Positions 12,490-23,500 of a DNA stretch of 64,000 nucleotides are shown here, piece by piece. This DNA is from Bagarius yarrelli (Eukaryota; Chordata; Actinopteri; Siluriformes; Sisoridae). Within the stretch, counting starts at the first letter, position 1. The number at the start of each line of letters is the position of its first letter. The notes beneath the pieces are model-generated. The model worked only from the letters and a program-made list of their open reading frames with translations. It was not told the DNA's origin and ran no database searches. The stretch spans positions 1,139,928 to 1,203,927 of the forward strand of contig VCAZ01000092.1 of NCBI GenBank assembly GCA_005784505.1. The letters are read 5' to 3'. Position numbers and translations under genes: made by a program.

Positions 12490-12770
12490 ATCTGGTGTTT
12501 ACATGAACGTTGAATAAAGTAATCAGGTTGATTTCATCTTTTAACCACTCGTGCGCCATACATCATTATGCTATTTGTACTTCATTGCACATGCGCAAAA
12601 CCGTTTTAATTTTATTTTGAATCCGATTAAAAGTTAACATGTGCTTATGATCAGATTAGAAGAGGTTTAAACCACCTCTTACAATCCGAATGAAATTTTA
12701 ATCGGATTTGGCCTATTTATTCCGATCGACGGGTTTACGTGTCATTTTTTTAATCTGATTTTGATCTAAA
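12490..12770. mobile_element. Palindromic AATCGGATT-rich repeat, MITE-like
   Basis: GTTTACATGAACG at the left and CGGGTTTACGTGTCA at the right bound a segment with repeated AATCCGATT/AATCGGATT motifs in both orientations. This is typical of a small inverted-repeat DNA element. Superfamily is not assigned. Confidence 0.4.
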
Positions 12771-13978
12771 GCATCAGTTACTTTTAAAAGGAACCATTCT
12801 TTAATTCTCATTCTAGTTTCTTAGTTAAATAAAACAGCAAAAGACTCGATGGAAGTTAAATACTTTCTGGGGTTGTGCTGGAACATTTATAAGAAATTTC
12901 CAAAGCTTTTCCTTAGTTATAACTCTTTCAGATGTGCTTTACCTTGAGTGATAAAGAGAAAAGTGAATCTTCTCGATCACATTAATTCATTATCGACTGC
13001 AGAGTGCAATGGAACGTAGGCTCCACTGATAAGATCTATTTTGATCATGATGCTCTACGTTGTGCAATTTTACCATAATCATTTTCATATACATTAACAA
13101 AACTCTGCCTAAATTTTTTTTTTTAATAAATAATTAGATTGCATAATAAAAGGGTAACAAATAGACAGTAAAGTAACATCAATATTTTATCAGTATGTGC
13201 TTTGAAGAATAGTTGTGGTTATTCTAACGTTCCATTATTTTTCTCCAAGAAAAGGGAAAAGGGTACATGGTCATTTTTATGGACACACCGGCCCTTCGGA
13301 AAGATTAATAAACTTTTTTTCGTATATTTTTTCTTTTTTTCTTTTTTTTAAAGGAACACGCTCGATCCAGGCCTCGTGCTGTTCCTACAGGAGACTCTAA
13401 GAGAGAATTGTACAGGAAATATCAAAAAAACGTACAGAGGGACCATGTACAGTCACGTTAGCTTGCCAACTACACAACATCTCGTCGATTATATTTCAGC
13501 AAGTACTTTAAATAAAAATCATATAAATATTATTAAAAATACAAGCATAATATTACCAAACCAAAATGTAAAAAAAAAAATCTGGTTGGTTAAATATTTG
13601 ACGACAACAGTAAGGCTCACTTTTAGTCTCATTTAGACGAAAAGAGCATCAGATCTACAGGAACCGTCTTCGGTCTACCTCGGTTTCAGAACGCTTGTGC
13701 TAAATCCTTTGCAACTATTCTTATGAAGCTCATTTGTGCTATGCCTACACACGACTCCTCCACTTTACAAAAAACCTAATATTTTCTCTAGATCAGATCA
13801 ATAAGGAATGAATAACTGACTTGCACCGGTTTTTGCTGTCAGTTTTTTGCTTTTGGCAATGATCTTTATTTAACTTTTATTTAAGTTTTTTTCCCACAAG
13901 AATGCTAAGCTGCTAAAAATTTACTTTTAAAGTTGGCAGGACCATTCGAATCGAAAATAAAAATACTTTGGCGTTAAA

Positions 13979-14565
13979 TGCAAAGGTCGACCGATTATCG
14001 GCTTGCCCTTGATATTGGTACCGATATTACCGTCATTTTCAAAACCGATTTGCTGATAAGACCACGATATTTGGCTCTGATGAGTATCCATCAGTCTCTA
14101 GTGACAGGGTCTTCAGTGAAGTGTCTGCAATTTATGACAAGAGAAGAAGCAAGCTCACCGGAGAGCATGCCGAGCAGCTCTACTTCCTGTGCCACAACCT
14201 GGTGCTGCTGAATTGAGACTATTCACTGTTACCTATTTTATAAGATTATTTTTTTTTATTTGTTTAACTGTTGCTTGTTGTTGTTTACATCTATAGGTGA
14301 AAAATGTTAACAATAATGTTGCCGGGTGCTTCCTGCACTTTTGGTTTCAATTATTCTTAGTATGAGCGTTATGTTAATGTTATTATTAACAGTTTTAAGA
14401 ACTGAAAGTATTTTTAAAAGCATCTAAAGCCCTTGATAGACTAAATTTTAACATAACATTTTCATTATTACACCAGACATAACGGTTCAAATATATCGGT
14501 TCAAAATAACGATTATCGGGTATCAGCATCGGTCCTGAAATACACATATCGGCCGACCCCTGGTT
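13979..14565 (+). mobile_element. hAT transposon remnant with TIRs
   Basis: The left end reads CAAAGGTCGACCGATTATCGG and the right end is its imperfect inverse, ATCGGCCGACCCCTG. The body holds a plus-strand fragment reading about SSDRVFSEVSAIYDKRRSKL followed by TGEHAEQLYFLCHNL. That matches the C-terminal dimerisation region of hAT transposases (P.ER.FS..G.....R..L......L.FL..N). Only this C-terminal piece is left, so the element is internally deleted and non-autonomous. It may lie in the 3' untranslated region of the phosphatase gene. Confidence 0.75.
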
Positions 14566-14569
14566 CAAT

Positions 14570-15637
14570 GTTCTGCCATGGTGTGTATGTATATTATATG
14601 TTCATGTTATTGGCCCATACTGTTTTATGTCTAAACAGAATAACGGTGTGATATTATATCTATATGGTTTTTATACGAGCCCAAATTATAACCAGCTTGT
14701 TAAATCTTAAATCTTGGATCATGTTAAAAAAAAAACCCACCACTTTCCCACAAATTCAGAAAATTTAAGCCGTTGCTAACTCCGATTTTCGCACACACGC
14801 AGGGAATAAGCAGCATATTTGTGGAGAAAGAAAGATACAGAGAGAAAGAGAAAGAAAGAGAAAGAGTGAAACACATCAGAATAAGAGTATTCACAGGCGC
14901 TCTGTCGAAAACCGACAAAATCTACAGACGCATCTGACTGCTGCTCTTCAAAAGGCAGGCTGAAATCACGATAGCGCTCCAAATGACCAGGAATAAAAGA
15001 GACACTGAAGCTGATTATATCACATTTGTAACGTAGTGTAAGAAGAGTCAGTGATACAGCCGTTCGCCTCCGAAACCAAGAGAATCCATAACCTTTGACC
15101 CTCTGCTGTTGTTGCTCCATTAGGCACAGAAGGTACGAAGTTCCGCTTCCTTTACAGCACTGAAAACCTTCGTCGTACAGAAGCTGACTGGATTTCACCT
15201 CAGATCTTTTCATTGGCAAATACAGTTTGGGTTGAAACTCCCAGTGAAAAGTGCAGCAATTTTCCAGGCGTTTAATTTCATCGTTTTCTGGTTTTTTTTT
15301 TTTTTTTTTTTTTACATATCATCATTTTAATTTTTGTTTTGAAAGAGGTTTCCATTTAATTATCCGTGTTGTAATATTTCTAAAAAGGCGACCACGACAT
15401 TAATATCAATAACTGAACACTGAGGTAATAAGCTTGCTGTGATACAGAACTTCCCTGGGAAGCTCTTGGGAGAAAATGTTTTGTCATTTTTTTTTTCATC
15501 CCCAAAATAGTCTTGGGTGTCGGCCTACATCAAAACGTTCGTCCCTTCGCGATGGCATCATGGAATGAGAGAGAATTTCTGTAGCGTTGTATAACATTGA
15601 AACAGGTGTTGATGTGATGAGTGTGATCATCCTCCTT
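14570..15637 (-). other. Probable 3' UTR / downstream region of the PTPRS-like gene
   Basis: This lies directly downstream of the TAA at 15638-15640 on the minus strand. No coding family is recognised. The 147-codon frame at 14776-15219 is unrecognised and partly made of a GA-rich tract. A 22-base T run lies near 15291. Candidate minus-strand AATAAA signals lie further left near 13867. The end of the transcript cannot be fixed from sequence. Confidence 0.35.
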
Positions 15638-15706
15638 TTATGTTGCATAGTGATCGAAGCTTCCCAGGTACTCCAGGGCGGCCTGGTAACAGAACTGGTA
15701 TTCATC
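15638..15706 (-). CDS. ptprs: Last coding exon of a LAR-type receptor protein tyrosine phosphatase (PTPRS-like)
   Basis: The minus strand reads GCAG acceptor, then 22 codons and TAA. The peptide DEYQFCYQAALEYLGSFDHY ends in AT. This is the extreme C terminus of the second (D2) phosphatase domain of LAR-family receptors, nearly invariant in vertebrates. DEYQFC with QAALEYL fits PTPRS better than PTPRF (DQYQLC) or PTPRD (DQYQF-S). Receptors of this family are single-pass synaptic adhesion proteins that bind heparan and chondroitin sulfate proteoglycans. The D2 domain is catalytically weak and acts in protein binding. The exon joins in phase 0 to the exon at 19348-19483 across a 3.6-kb intron filled with transposons. 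Confidence 0.92.
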   Translation of the reverse strand, partial: DEYQFCYQAALEYLGSFDHYAT

Positions 15707-15885
15707 CTGCACAGACAAAGACCCAGACATACAAGATTAAACTTATTATTTTAGAATATGTGGATAAAAGAAAAGAGTTCCATTACCATGCAAGTGTACT
15801 GTCGGTATACTTCATTTAAAATAAAATACTAAGCAGAGGTAGGTAGTAACGTGCTATCTTTCATTTGATTAATTATTATTATTAT

Positions 15886-16132
15886 ATTCAATTCATTGTC
15901 ATTGTGCAAGATACAGAGCCAATGAAATGCTTTTTTCGCATATCCCATCTTAGTAAGTTGGGGGTCAGAGCACAGGGTCAGCTATTATACAGCGCCCCTG
16001 GAGCAGGAAGGGTTAAGGGTCTTGCTCAAGGACCCAACAATGGCTGACTTGCCGGTGGTGGGGCTTGAACCCAGGTGTTCCTGGTCTTCAGATCAGCAAC
16101 TCAGCACCTTAACCATTTAAGCCACCAACTGA
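15886..16132 (-). mobile_element. SINE, second family, reverse orientation
   Basis: The reverse strand reads GGTGGCTTAAATGGTTAAGG, GCTGAGTTGCTGATC and a B-box-like GGTTCAAGCCCC. It continues GGGTCCTTGAGCAAGACCC and GGCGCTGTAT, ending ATTTCATTGGCTCTGTATC-type and AATGACAATGAATTGAAT. Near-identical copies lie at 37.5 and 56.85 kb. Confidence 0.75.
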
Positions 16133-16334
16133 GTAATTAACTGAGTTTAACTGAGTTTAACTGACTTTTCTTTTACTTTTACACAAGTTAATTTTAAATG
16201 GTGGAAATTTACTTTTACTTCTCTACATTTGATGGCGTTCCCTCCATTACTATTACTGTTAACAATGAAAAATTTTTTTTTCATGATACCTATAATGACA
16301 TGGCGAGTCTCACCATAGACTGCAACCATCTACC

Positions 16335-16640
16335 TGCTTATTCCCTATTTTGGAATCACAGGGATCTGCTGGAGTCTATCCCAGCCGTCTGTGAAAGGGC
16401 GAAAGACAGGAGGGGTACACCCTGGACAGGTTGCCAGTCCATCACAGTACTACACACACACACTCACTCCTATGGGCAATTTGGAATCACTAATCAACCA
16501 ATCATGGTTTTGCACTGTGGAAGAAAACCAAAGTACCCGGAGTAAACCCACGCAAGCACAGAGATAACATACAAACTACAGACAGTAAGACCCCTGTCCG
16601 GGAATCGAACCAGGGCCTACTTGCTGTGAGGCAAGTAGAT
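16335..16640 (+). repeat. High-copy teleost interspersed repeat
   Basis: Diagnostic blocks are CTGGAGTCTATCCCAGCC, GGTACACCCTGGACAGG, TTGCCAGTCCATCACAG and AAACCCACGCAAGCACAGAG, ending in CCGGGAATCGAACCAGGGCC. A second copy in reverse orientation is at 57355-57540. Its class is not resolved here. Confidence 0.7.
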
Positions 16641-16819
16641 AATAGATAATTGACTGAATTGATTATTCCATTAATTAAAACAAAACAGTTCCATAATGTG
16701 ATGTCTTTTATGTGACTAAAACAAGTGATGATATCAGTGTGCAGGAATTCCAGCTCCAACCTGAGAAAAGGTGGGATATGTAAAAAAAAATTGTAAATCT
16801 TATTACACACTTATTACAT

Positions 16820-17930
16820 ACTTATTACAGATCTACAGTATTTCAAAGTCTAAGTTATGAACTAAAGTGGGAAAGAAGAATTATAACTAGTTTATTACAG
16901 TTACTTTTCAAGATTAGTTTGGTCTAGTTATAGTACAAATGTAGTAGGCTTTAGTTTTAAGCTTTAAGTTTATTTATAATAGACATGGCTAATTTATCCC
17001 AAAATGTATTAGACTTGCATACTTACTGTACAAGTACACCACCTGATCCCAGTACACTCATTAAGTCAAGTCAACTAGAGATATATATTTAAGTTTGATC
17101 AATCAGAGATATATATTTAGGTTTGATCAATAAAATAAATTTCCAGTGTAGTTTATTTGGTAATGGTTCTTTAGGTCGGAAAATTCAAAAGGTCTGAAAA
17201 GGAGGTTTGGGGATCCCAAACTAAACTCATTTAAAGAGCTGGAATCATTAAGATCCAAACAACACTTGAAAAACCTGTTTTGTCAGGTGTGTTTGTTTCC
17301 TCGTTGTTAACACTTAATCCAAATGATCAGCTAATCGCTAAAGCCCTTAAGAAGCTGGGCCAGGTGTGCTGACGAATACATTGCACTGAAAGTGGCTATG
17401 AACTGAAGTTATTGGAAAGTAACTGAATGTGTACTTAAAATCCAGCTAATTGCAGACTGAAGATTTCATACAGCACTTTTTTTGGTGTTGGTGTATACGC
17501 AGCTGTAGTAAATACTGTCATTCTGCAGTCTCAGACTGAAAACCATCTCTTTAGGGTTAAACTCTTAAAGAGTTGGAGACTGGAAGCATTCATTCTTTTT
17601 TTATGAAAAAAAGAGGAAAGGTTATTATTACAACAGAGACATGTCTGGGTCATAAAAGAGTCTGACATTAAGGGCATTGATCAAGAAAGATATCAGCTCT
17701 ACAGAGGAGCAGTTTGATGTCCATTATCATATTCTGACAATTTCCTACAATATACGATGTCAAGTATCACATAAATTGTAGTGAACACATGATTTACATT
17801 TTGGAGTTCAGTGAATAAGAAACATGCACAACTCAAATCAGAACACGAGTCAAACTACGGTATTACATCATTTGAGAAAGAATATTTGAGAAAGAGTTGT
17901 CTTCAATTGTCTCTTAATATATAAATATAT
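16820..17930. other. Intronic stretch without recognised features
   Basis: AT-rich intron sequence between the two PTPRS-like exons. No exon, RNA or repeat family is recognised apart from a 20-base near-duplicate, ATATATATTTA(A/G)GTTTGATCA, near 17080-17130. Confidence 0.4.
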
Positions 17931-17933
17931 ATA

Positions 17934-19291
17934 CAGTTCCTCAAAGAAGTATTCATACCCCTTGCGCTTGTTGACATTTTGTCACCTCACAACCACAAAT
18001 TTAAATGTATTTTATTGAGCTTTTATGTAATAAACTCACACAAAGTAGTGCAGAATTGTGAAGTGGAATGAAAATGTTGTTTAAATTTTAAGGAAATAAT
18101 AATCTGGACTTTGACTGGGCCGTATTCTAAAACCTAAATATTCTTGGATCCAAACCATTCCATTGTAGCTCTGGCTGTATGTTTAGGATGACTGTCTTGC
18201 TGGAAGGCGAATCTCCTTTCCAGTCTCAAGTCTTTTGCAGCCTTAAACAGGTTTTCTTCAAGGATTGCCCTGTGTTTAGCTCTGTCCATCTTCGTATCAA
18301 CTCTGACCAGCTTCCCTGTCCCTACTGAAGAAAAGCCTCCCCACAGCATGATGTTTCCACCACCATGTTTCACAGTGGTGTGTTTAGGGTTATGAGCAGT
18401 GTTACTTTTCCACCACAAAAAGCACATTGCATTTAGATCAAAAAGTTCAACTTTGGTCTCATCTGACCAGAGAACTTCTTCCACATGTTTTCTATGTCCC
18501 CCTACATGGCTTGTGGCAAACTGCAAACAGGACTTCTAATATCTTTCCTTCAACGGTGGCTTCCTTCTTGCCACTCTAGCGGCCAGATTTGTGGAGTACA
18601 TGACTTCCAGTGGTCCTGTGGACAAATTTTTCCATCTGAACTGTGGATTTCTGCAGCGCCTCCAGAGTGACCATGGGCCTCTTGGCTGCTTCTCTGACCA
18701 GTGCTCTCCTTGCTCGGTCTTTCAGTTTGGGTGGACGACCATGTCTTGGTAGGTTTGTAGTTGAGGTAAACTTTTTCCATTTTGGATGATGTGATTGACA
18801 GTGCTTCTTGAGATGTTCAAAGCTTGGGATATTTTTTTTATAACCTAAACCTGCTCTAAACTTCTCCACAACTTTATTCCTGACCTGTCTGGTGAGTTCC
18901 TTAGTCTTTATGATGCTGTTTTTTTTTCACTAGTCTTCTCTAACAAACCACTAAGGGGCCTTCACAGAACAGGTGTATTTATACTGGGAGTAAATTACAC
19001 ACAGACGGACTTTATAAACTAATTAGGTGACTTCTGAAGGCAATTAATTGCACTGGGTTTCATTTAGGGGTCATAGTATAGGGGACAGAATACAAATACA
19101 CACCACACTTTTCAGATTTTTATTTGCTTAAAATTTTAAAAATTGTAGATCATTTTTGTTCCACTTTACAATTATGTGTTACTTTGTGTTGGTCTATTAA
19201 ATAATATCTCAATTAAATATATTTAAGTTTGTGGTTGTAAAGTGACAAAATGTGAAAAAATCCAAGGGGTATAAATACTTTTAAGGCACTG
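17934..19291 (-). mobile_element. Tc1-like transposon with TIRs and TA target duplication
   Basis: The element is bounded by TA at 17932-17933 and 19292-19293. Its ends are inverse: the left begins CAGTTCCTCAAAGAAGTATT and then CATACCCCTTG, and the right reads CAAGGGGTATAAATACTTTT and then AAGGCACTG. Total length 1358 bp. It carries a broken minus-strand transposase and lies in the intron between the PTPRS-like exons. Confidence 0.9.
18134..18915 (-). pseudogene. Tc1 transposase, internally deleted
   Basis: The minus strand starts near KTKELTRQVRNKVVEKFRAG, the N-terminal paired-like DNA-binding region, and continues through LPRHGRPPKLKDRARRALVR. After a frameshift it gives WSDETKVELFDLNAMCFLW, HGGGNIMLWGGFSS and QQDSHPKHTARATMEWF. 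It then stops: the block with SPDLNPIE.LW, carrying the third catalytic acidic residue, is absent and the sequence passes into the 3' TIR region. The intact family is about 340 residues; here about 250 remain in two frames. The element cannot supply its own transposase. Confidence 0.85.
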
Positions 19292-19347
19292 TATTTCTAA
19301 ACATCCAACCATCCATGATCAGGATTTTAGAAGAAGTTTTGTTTTAC

Positions 19348-19483
19348 CTCTGTCTGCACCATGGCTGGTCGTTGTGTACGCAGCATTTTAACTGTTTGGA
19401 AGATGTCCACAGCGCCCTCGTAACGCATCCTCTCCAGAACAATACTGAGTGTGATGAACACACCTGTCCTACCGACACCAGCA
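19348..19483 (-). CDS. ptprs: Penultimate coding exon, D2 domain of a LAR-type receptor tyrosine phosphatase (PTPRS-like)
   Basis: A 136-nt exon on the minus strand, entered in phase 2 and left in phase 0, between an AG acceptor and a GTAAAA donor. The first base finishes the serine of the signature loop; the rest gives 45 residues starting AGVGRTGVFITLSIVLERMR, then YEGAVDIFQTVKMLRTQRPA and MVQTE. AGVGRTG is the D2 P-loop. The preceding cysteine would be in the exon upstream, which was not found. IFQTVKMLRTQRP is the conserved helix that follows. The exon length and split serine fit the known gene structure. The polypyrimidine tract before the acceptor is made by a long (CT)n repeat. Confidence 0.93.
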
Positions 19484-19485
19484 CT

Positions 19486-19522
<37 letters not shown>

Positions 19523-19597
19523 CGAGAGAGAAAGAGAGAGAGAACGAGAGAGAAAGAGAGAGAGAAAGAAAAAGAGACGAAGAGAGAGAGAAAAGAT

Positions 19598-19637
<40 letters not shown>

Positions 19638-19640
19638 AAA
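19484..19640. repeat. (GA)n microsatellite next to a splice acceptor
   Basis: About 155 bases of GA with AAAG/AACG interruptions start directly at the 3' splice site of the phosphatase exon. On the transcribed (minus) strand it is a long CT tract ending in CAG. The long arginine/glutamate-rich and serine/leucine-rich reading frames over it are artefacts of the repeat. Confidence 0.95.
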
Positions 19641-19676
19641 GAGAGAAAAGAGACAGATAACAGAAAAAAAACAGAN

Positions 19677-19677
19677 T
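19677..19677. other. Single undetermined base (N)
   Basis: The only N seen in the window lies 37 bases past the GA repeat, in AACAGANTGGG. It marks an uncertain consensus or a joined contig edge. Confidence 0.9.
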
Positions 19678-19734
19678 GGGAAAATCCAAAGTTCTATACC
19701 ATTCAAATAGTCCAAGGTTCAAAGCATCTAATAC

Positions 19735-20460
19735 CCTGATTAGTTGGGAACAGCTGTTTGATCTCTCACAGGTGGAAAAACAGAGATCTAAAAGTTCGTT
19801 TGTGGACAGTCATGACTAAGCAAAGAGTCACTGGACCTGCGGGGCACTGTGAGTCAGGAAGGGCTATATAAGACAATATCAAGATTTGAGTTCAGTGGCT
19901 ACAGTGCAAAGTATTATGAAAAAACAAGATGTTCCGCACTGTGAAAAATCTCAAAAGTGACACAGGGATAGTAAAAGAGATAAAAAAAGAATCCAACGAT
20001 CACCACCAAGGCCATCCTAGAATCTGGGCTCTGCTGGTGGGCAGACAGTCCAAAGGACCATGACCAACGTGGTTCATGGACGCAGACCAGGGGACACCAT
20101 TCTCCAGATAAGCACACAAAAGCCTGTTGGCCTTTGCAAATGCTCTCTGGACAAGAAGAGATTTGGTCTTCGTTTATGCAGATGAAACAAAAATTGAACT
20201 GTTTGGCCACAATGCTGTAGCCTTCATTTGGTTTAAAAAAGGAGAAGTCTTCAACCCTAAGAACACCATCCCCACTGTCAAACATGGTGGTGGGAACCTA
20301 ATGTTTTGGGGGTGTTTTTCAGCCGGTGGACCAGGGAACCTAATCACAGTAAACGGCACCATGAAAAAGGAGCAATACATCACAATTCTGAGCTAAATGA
20401 AAAAAAAACGCATGATCCAAAAAGACTGTGTCAATTATTTTGTCGAAATAGTGTAGGGTA
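19735..20460 (+). pseudogene. Truncated Tc1 transposase
   Basis: The plus-strand frame at 20127-20396 reads YADETKIELFGHNAVAFIWF, KKGEVFNPKNTIPTVKHGGG and NLMFWGCFSAGGPGNL. This is the central catalytic part of Tc1 transposase with the D of SDETK and the HGGG(S/N)(I/L)M.WG block. The N-terminal part is present but out of frame (GCAAAGAGTCACTGG to CACCATTCTCCAGATAAGC). The C-terminal third is gone after MKKEQYITILS. Neither TIR was read with confidence. Confidence 0.8.
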
Positions 20461-20479
20461 AATTGGGGCTGAAGGCACC

Positions 20480-20775
20480 ATGGGGTTAAAGGTGCCTTTC
20501 ATTTTATTTGCAAGAGCAGCCCCCCACAGAAGGGCGCACTGTCACCCCGAGAGGGACAAGATGACGCCACCAACATCGGGCTCCCATGAGCTGCCTAGCA
20601 ACCTTTCAGTGGCACGAGGGTGGAAGAGCAGGGATTCGGCCCAGCATATGACAGCCACCAACAGGCGGGGAAGGCTGGCCAGAACACCTAGCTCAGTGGA
20701 TGCTGGAGAAGACAGCCTGAATCTGGTGTCCAGCAGGCCTACACGCAGCAGGGTAGGATGTGGCTTTTGAAAATG
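20480..20775 (+). repeat. Fragment shared with the DIRS-like region at 46.2 kb
   Basis: GGCGGGGAAGGCTGGCCAGA, CTGGAGAAGACAGCCTG and CCAGCAGGCCTAC parallel CAGGGAAGGCTGGCCAGAAC and CTGGAGAAGATGACCTGG at 46190-46260. It is GC-rich relative to its surroundings. It is probably an internal piece of the same retroelement; the 96-codon ORF over it has no recognised domain. Confidence 0.4.
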
Positions 20776-20799
20776 AGTATATTGTAGTGTTAAAATACA

Positions 20800-21580
20800 G
20801 GTTGGATCCAATCAATCAAAAAAACTAGTTGGATAAGTTACTGAAAGGAATTAACGGAAAGCCAGCAGCCTTTGGAGATACCAGATGATAGATAGTTTAG
20901 ATGATAAATAACACACAACTACATTAAGTATATGAATTATTTTTGGCTTATATTTGACCATACTTTTTTCATGGAGAATGTCAAAACAGAACTAAAAAGT
21001 TTGAAGCTGTTTACCCTTAAAATCATCAGGAGCAAGTGTGTCAATGTTTGTCTGTAATGGTCACCAAAAGAAAAGACGCACCTTCCATTGAAGGTTGGCT
21101 AACGAATTTCATGAATTAGAAATATTTTAAGAAGAAGCATGAAATGAAGATGAAGATACTAGAAGTAGAACTGGAGATGAAGATGAAGGAATCAGAGATG
21201 CAGCAGGCTGAAATGTCACATCAATGTATGCATCTGTGAAATAAAATTGGTTTTATTAAGTCAAGATGTTATGATGTTTATCAGACAGAATATCAATATA
21301 TTTATATATTTTATTTGCTAATTACATGTATCAGACCAGAGCAGAAGGTTAATAGTAGAATATGCTTTTCTATTAGGAAGATCTGCACATCCCTGCTGTT
21401 TCATGTCGTTTTTTTATTAAAAACTGCTTTAGTGATTAGTGTGTGTGATATAGTGAATCAAATGTTCAATAAATATACAATTTTTTTTGTAATTAACTTT
21501 ATTAAAAAAGTAAAAAGAAAATATTAATTAAGGTGCGTCTTAAGCTCTGTTGTACCCTATAATTAAAATAAAGCTTAATA
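20800..21580. repeat. 3' flank of tandem unit A
   Basis: The sequence from AGCCAGCAGCCTTTGGAGAT to TTGTACCCTATAATTAAAAT recurs in order at 29790-29915 plus 32020-32650 (unit B) and at 47850-48630 (unit C). This shows a segmental tandem duplication that includes the flanks of the immunoglobulin-like genes. Between 20961 and 21017 it keeps the 57 bases that unit B lost at its L2 insertion. Confidence 0.85.
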
Positions 21581-21777
21581 CCTTATTATCCACAAACAGC
21601 TGAGTTTGTCCTAATGGAACATTCTCTAGTAGAGGTTTTTATATTTCTCCTGAGATCAGTAATAAATAAAATATTAGTAGTATGTCACGAGCTTACAAAT
21701 GTCAGAAAGAATAGCAAAGTTTATTAAAGTGGACTGAATTAAATAAAGGTTACAAATAACTTATATAGACTGCCTAC

Positions 21778-21878
21778 CGTATCAGGGTGAGGTGTGTGAC
21801 GCGTCTGAATGTTAGATCCACCCACAGACGGTGCAGGTTTATTTTGAAACGGACGGGACTGTTTTCATAGTTTGAATC
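21778..21878 (-). pseudogene. Cytoplasmic tail exon with YEN motif, copy A
   Basis: After a TTTAG acceptor the minus strand reads DSNYENSPVRF and then loses the frame that copy B keeps (32882-32983). The tyrosine motif is YENS here, against YENM in B. A GTAGGCAG donor-like site follows CCTGATACG, as in B and C. Confidence 0.6.
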
Positions 21879-22845
21879 CTAAATATATAAAGAACAAATT
21901 AAAATAAAAATAGGTAAATTATACATTTACAGTAGTTCCACATTTAATCATGGAATTCATGAACAATTATTAGATCTGCAGGTTGGATAGTTTTAATAAA
22001 TATGACTGTCGACCTATTTAAGGTTCATGGTGACACAAAAATTTTATATTTGTTTCTTTATCAGTGAATTCAGATAATAATTAAATAAATGCTACCTCTA
22101 TCTGTTATGTGCTGGTTCAAGAAAAAGATAGGTATCAATAAATATTATTGAGGACAATATTTGACACCTTACAGCACAGCAGACGTGTTTTCCACAAAGA
22201 CCCAAACACGTTCCAGCCTGATATGTCTAGTGCACAAGCCCGAGCCATAAACAAATGGTGGTTAGGGTTTGTATGATATAGAACAGTGGTTGAAAGAGCC
22301 CTGACTCACCACTAAAAACTTTGTGAGACAGACACCGATTTCACCTTCCAGACCCTTCATGATCTTAACACCGATCGCACTAAAACTATGGGTGAATGAG
22401 TAAATACCCACGCCCGAGCCACACAGTGGAGCGCTTTTCCAGAAGGGTAAGGTTTAAAAAAATATTGGATGTGATGGTGGTTGCCTAAAATTATGTCATG
22501 TAGTTACAAATAGCATTAATAAATATCTAATGTTACTATAAGGATGTTGTACATATTAAAAGTTTCCACATACCCCACTCGAGCTGTTATTTTCTCGGAG
22601 TTTGAGCATGCCTAAAAATGTAAGAAATAGAGTTACACATATTACCCATATTCCTTTAAAAGAAAATCACAGCACAATCTAAAACAGTTTATTCTGATTA
22701 TATACGGAACACATTATTCAATTTACTCAGTCCTCAAAATAAATCAGCATTTAAGATTTAGTATCGAGACAATTTGGATAATTTTATAACTCTGTTAGGA
22801 AAAAATATCTTGCTGTAGAACAGACAAGCAGAAGATATTACTTAC

Positions 22846-22952
22846 ATCTTAGTTATTAAGTAGACGTCAGACCAGAATTCAGCAGGTTATAAAACCCGAT
22901 ACAATCCAGCTTAGAGCCGTCAGACAGCGACTTTTCCCCTGCAGTCTCTCTT
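22846..22952 (-). pseudogene. Transmembrane exon, copy A (indel-ridden)
   Basis: It aligns to the intact 124-nt exon at 34082-34205 but is about 17 bases shorter, through several scattered small gaps (for example GTCAGACCAGAATTCAGCAGG against GTCAGACCAGCAAGTCCAGC). No open transmembrane frame remains as written. Confidence 0.6.
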
Positions 22953-23344
22953 TATAAAAAAAGAGAAAAAATGTTACTGCGTTTTTAAAATAAATCGACT
23001 AAAACAATGAGGCAGAATTTAACAGGACATAAACTCTTAGGATTTAAATAAATCTGTGATTTCTCTTTTATTTTGTTTTATTTAGATGAAAATACTATAT
23101 GACTCCAAATATATAGTCAAACCTTTTCACGATTAGAGCATCAGTAAAAGCTCAAGTCCCAAAACACCACAGACAAACACAGCAGACAGAAATACAGCTC
23201 CCAAACTTAAACTTGTTCCTGCTTTCATTAAATAGTGATTGAGAGGTTCCTTTTAAATAACACAATTCTAAATATTTGTAACAATATTAACATATATGCT
23301 ATATATCTTAATAATTTATACGAATATGGTGCACTAAGCCAAAA

Positions 23345-23500
23345 TACACTATATGGACAAAAGTTATTAAATCCCTGTGTTTTTTAAACATTTTATTCCA
23401 GATGTAGCTTTTCTCTTACTCTTATAAAAACCTCCAGAACCACTGGAAAGCGTTTTTTTTTTGCATTTGGCAGTAGTCTGGGGATTTTTTTATTAATCTG
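23345..23500 (-). mobile_element. Tc1-type MITE end, copy A
   Basis: It begins TACACTATATGGACAAAAGT, the terminal repeat of the MITE family also seen at 3.9 kb, and continues to AACCTCCAGAACCACTGGAA. The same fragment lies at 34648-34800 in unit B, so it inserted before the duplication. Confidence 0.65.

Larger units (their letters stand above)
15836..16810. mobile_element. MITE-like repeat, copy 2, carrying two nested insertions
   Basis: It shares the blocks of the repeat at 270-1020 (TTTGATGGCGTTCCCTCC, ATGACATGGCGAGTCT, GGAATTCCAGCTCCAACC). It is interrupted by a SINE at 15886-16132 and by a common teleost repeat at 16335-16640. It lies in the intron between the two PTPRS-like exons. Confidence 0.55.

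Noticed and set aside
14776..15219. A 147-codon minus-strand ORF near the phosphatase stop codon
   Set aside because: It lies downstream of the stop, is unrecognised and ends in a GA-repeat-derived Phe/Ser/Leu stretch. It is more likely 3' UTR.
19315..19715. Long Arg/Glu-rich and Ser/Leu-rich reading frames on both strands
   Set aside because: They are produced by the (GA)n microsatellite. Only the phosphatase exon inside 19348-19483 is real coding sequence.
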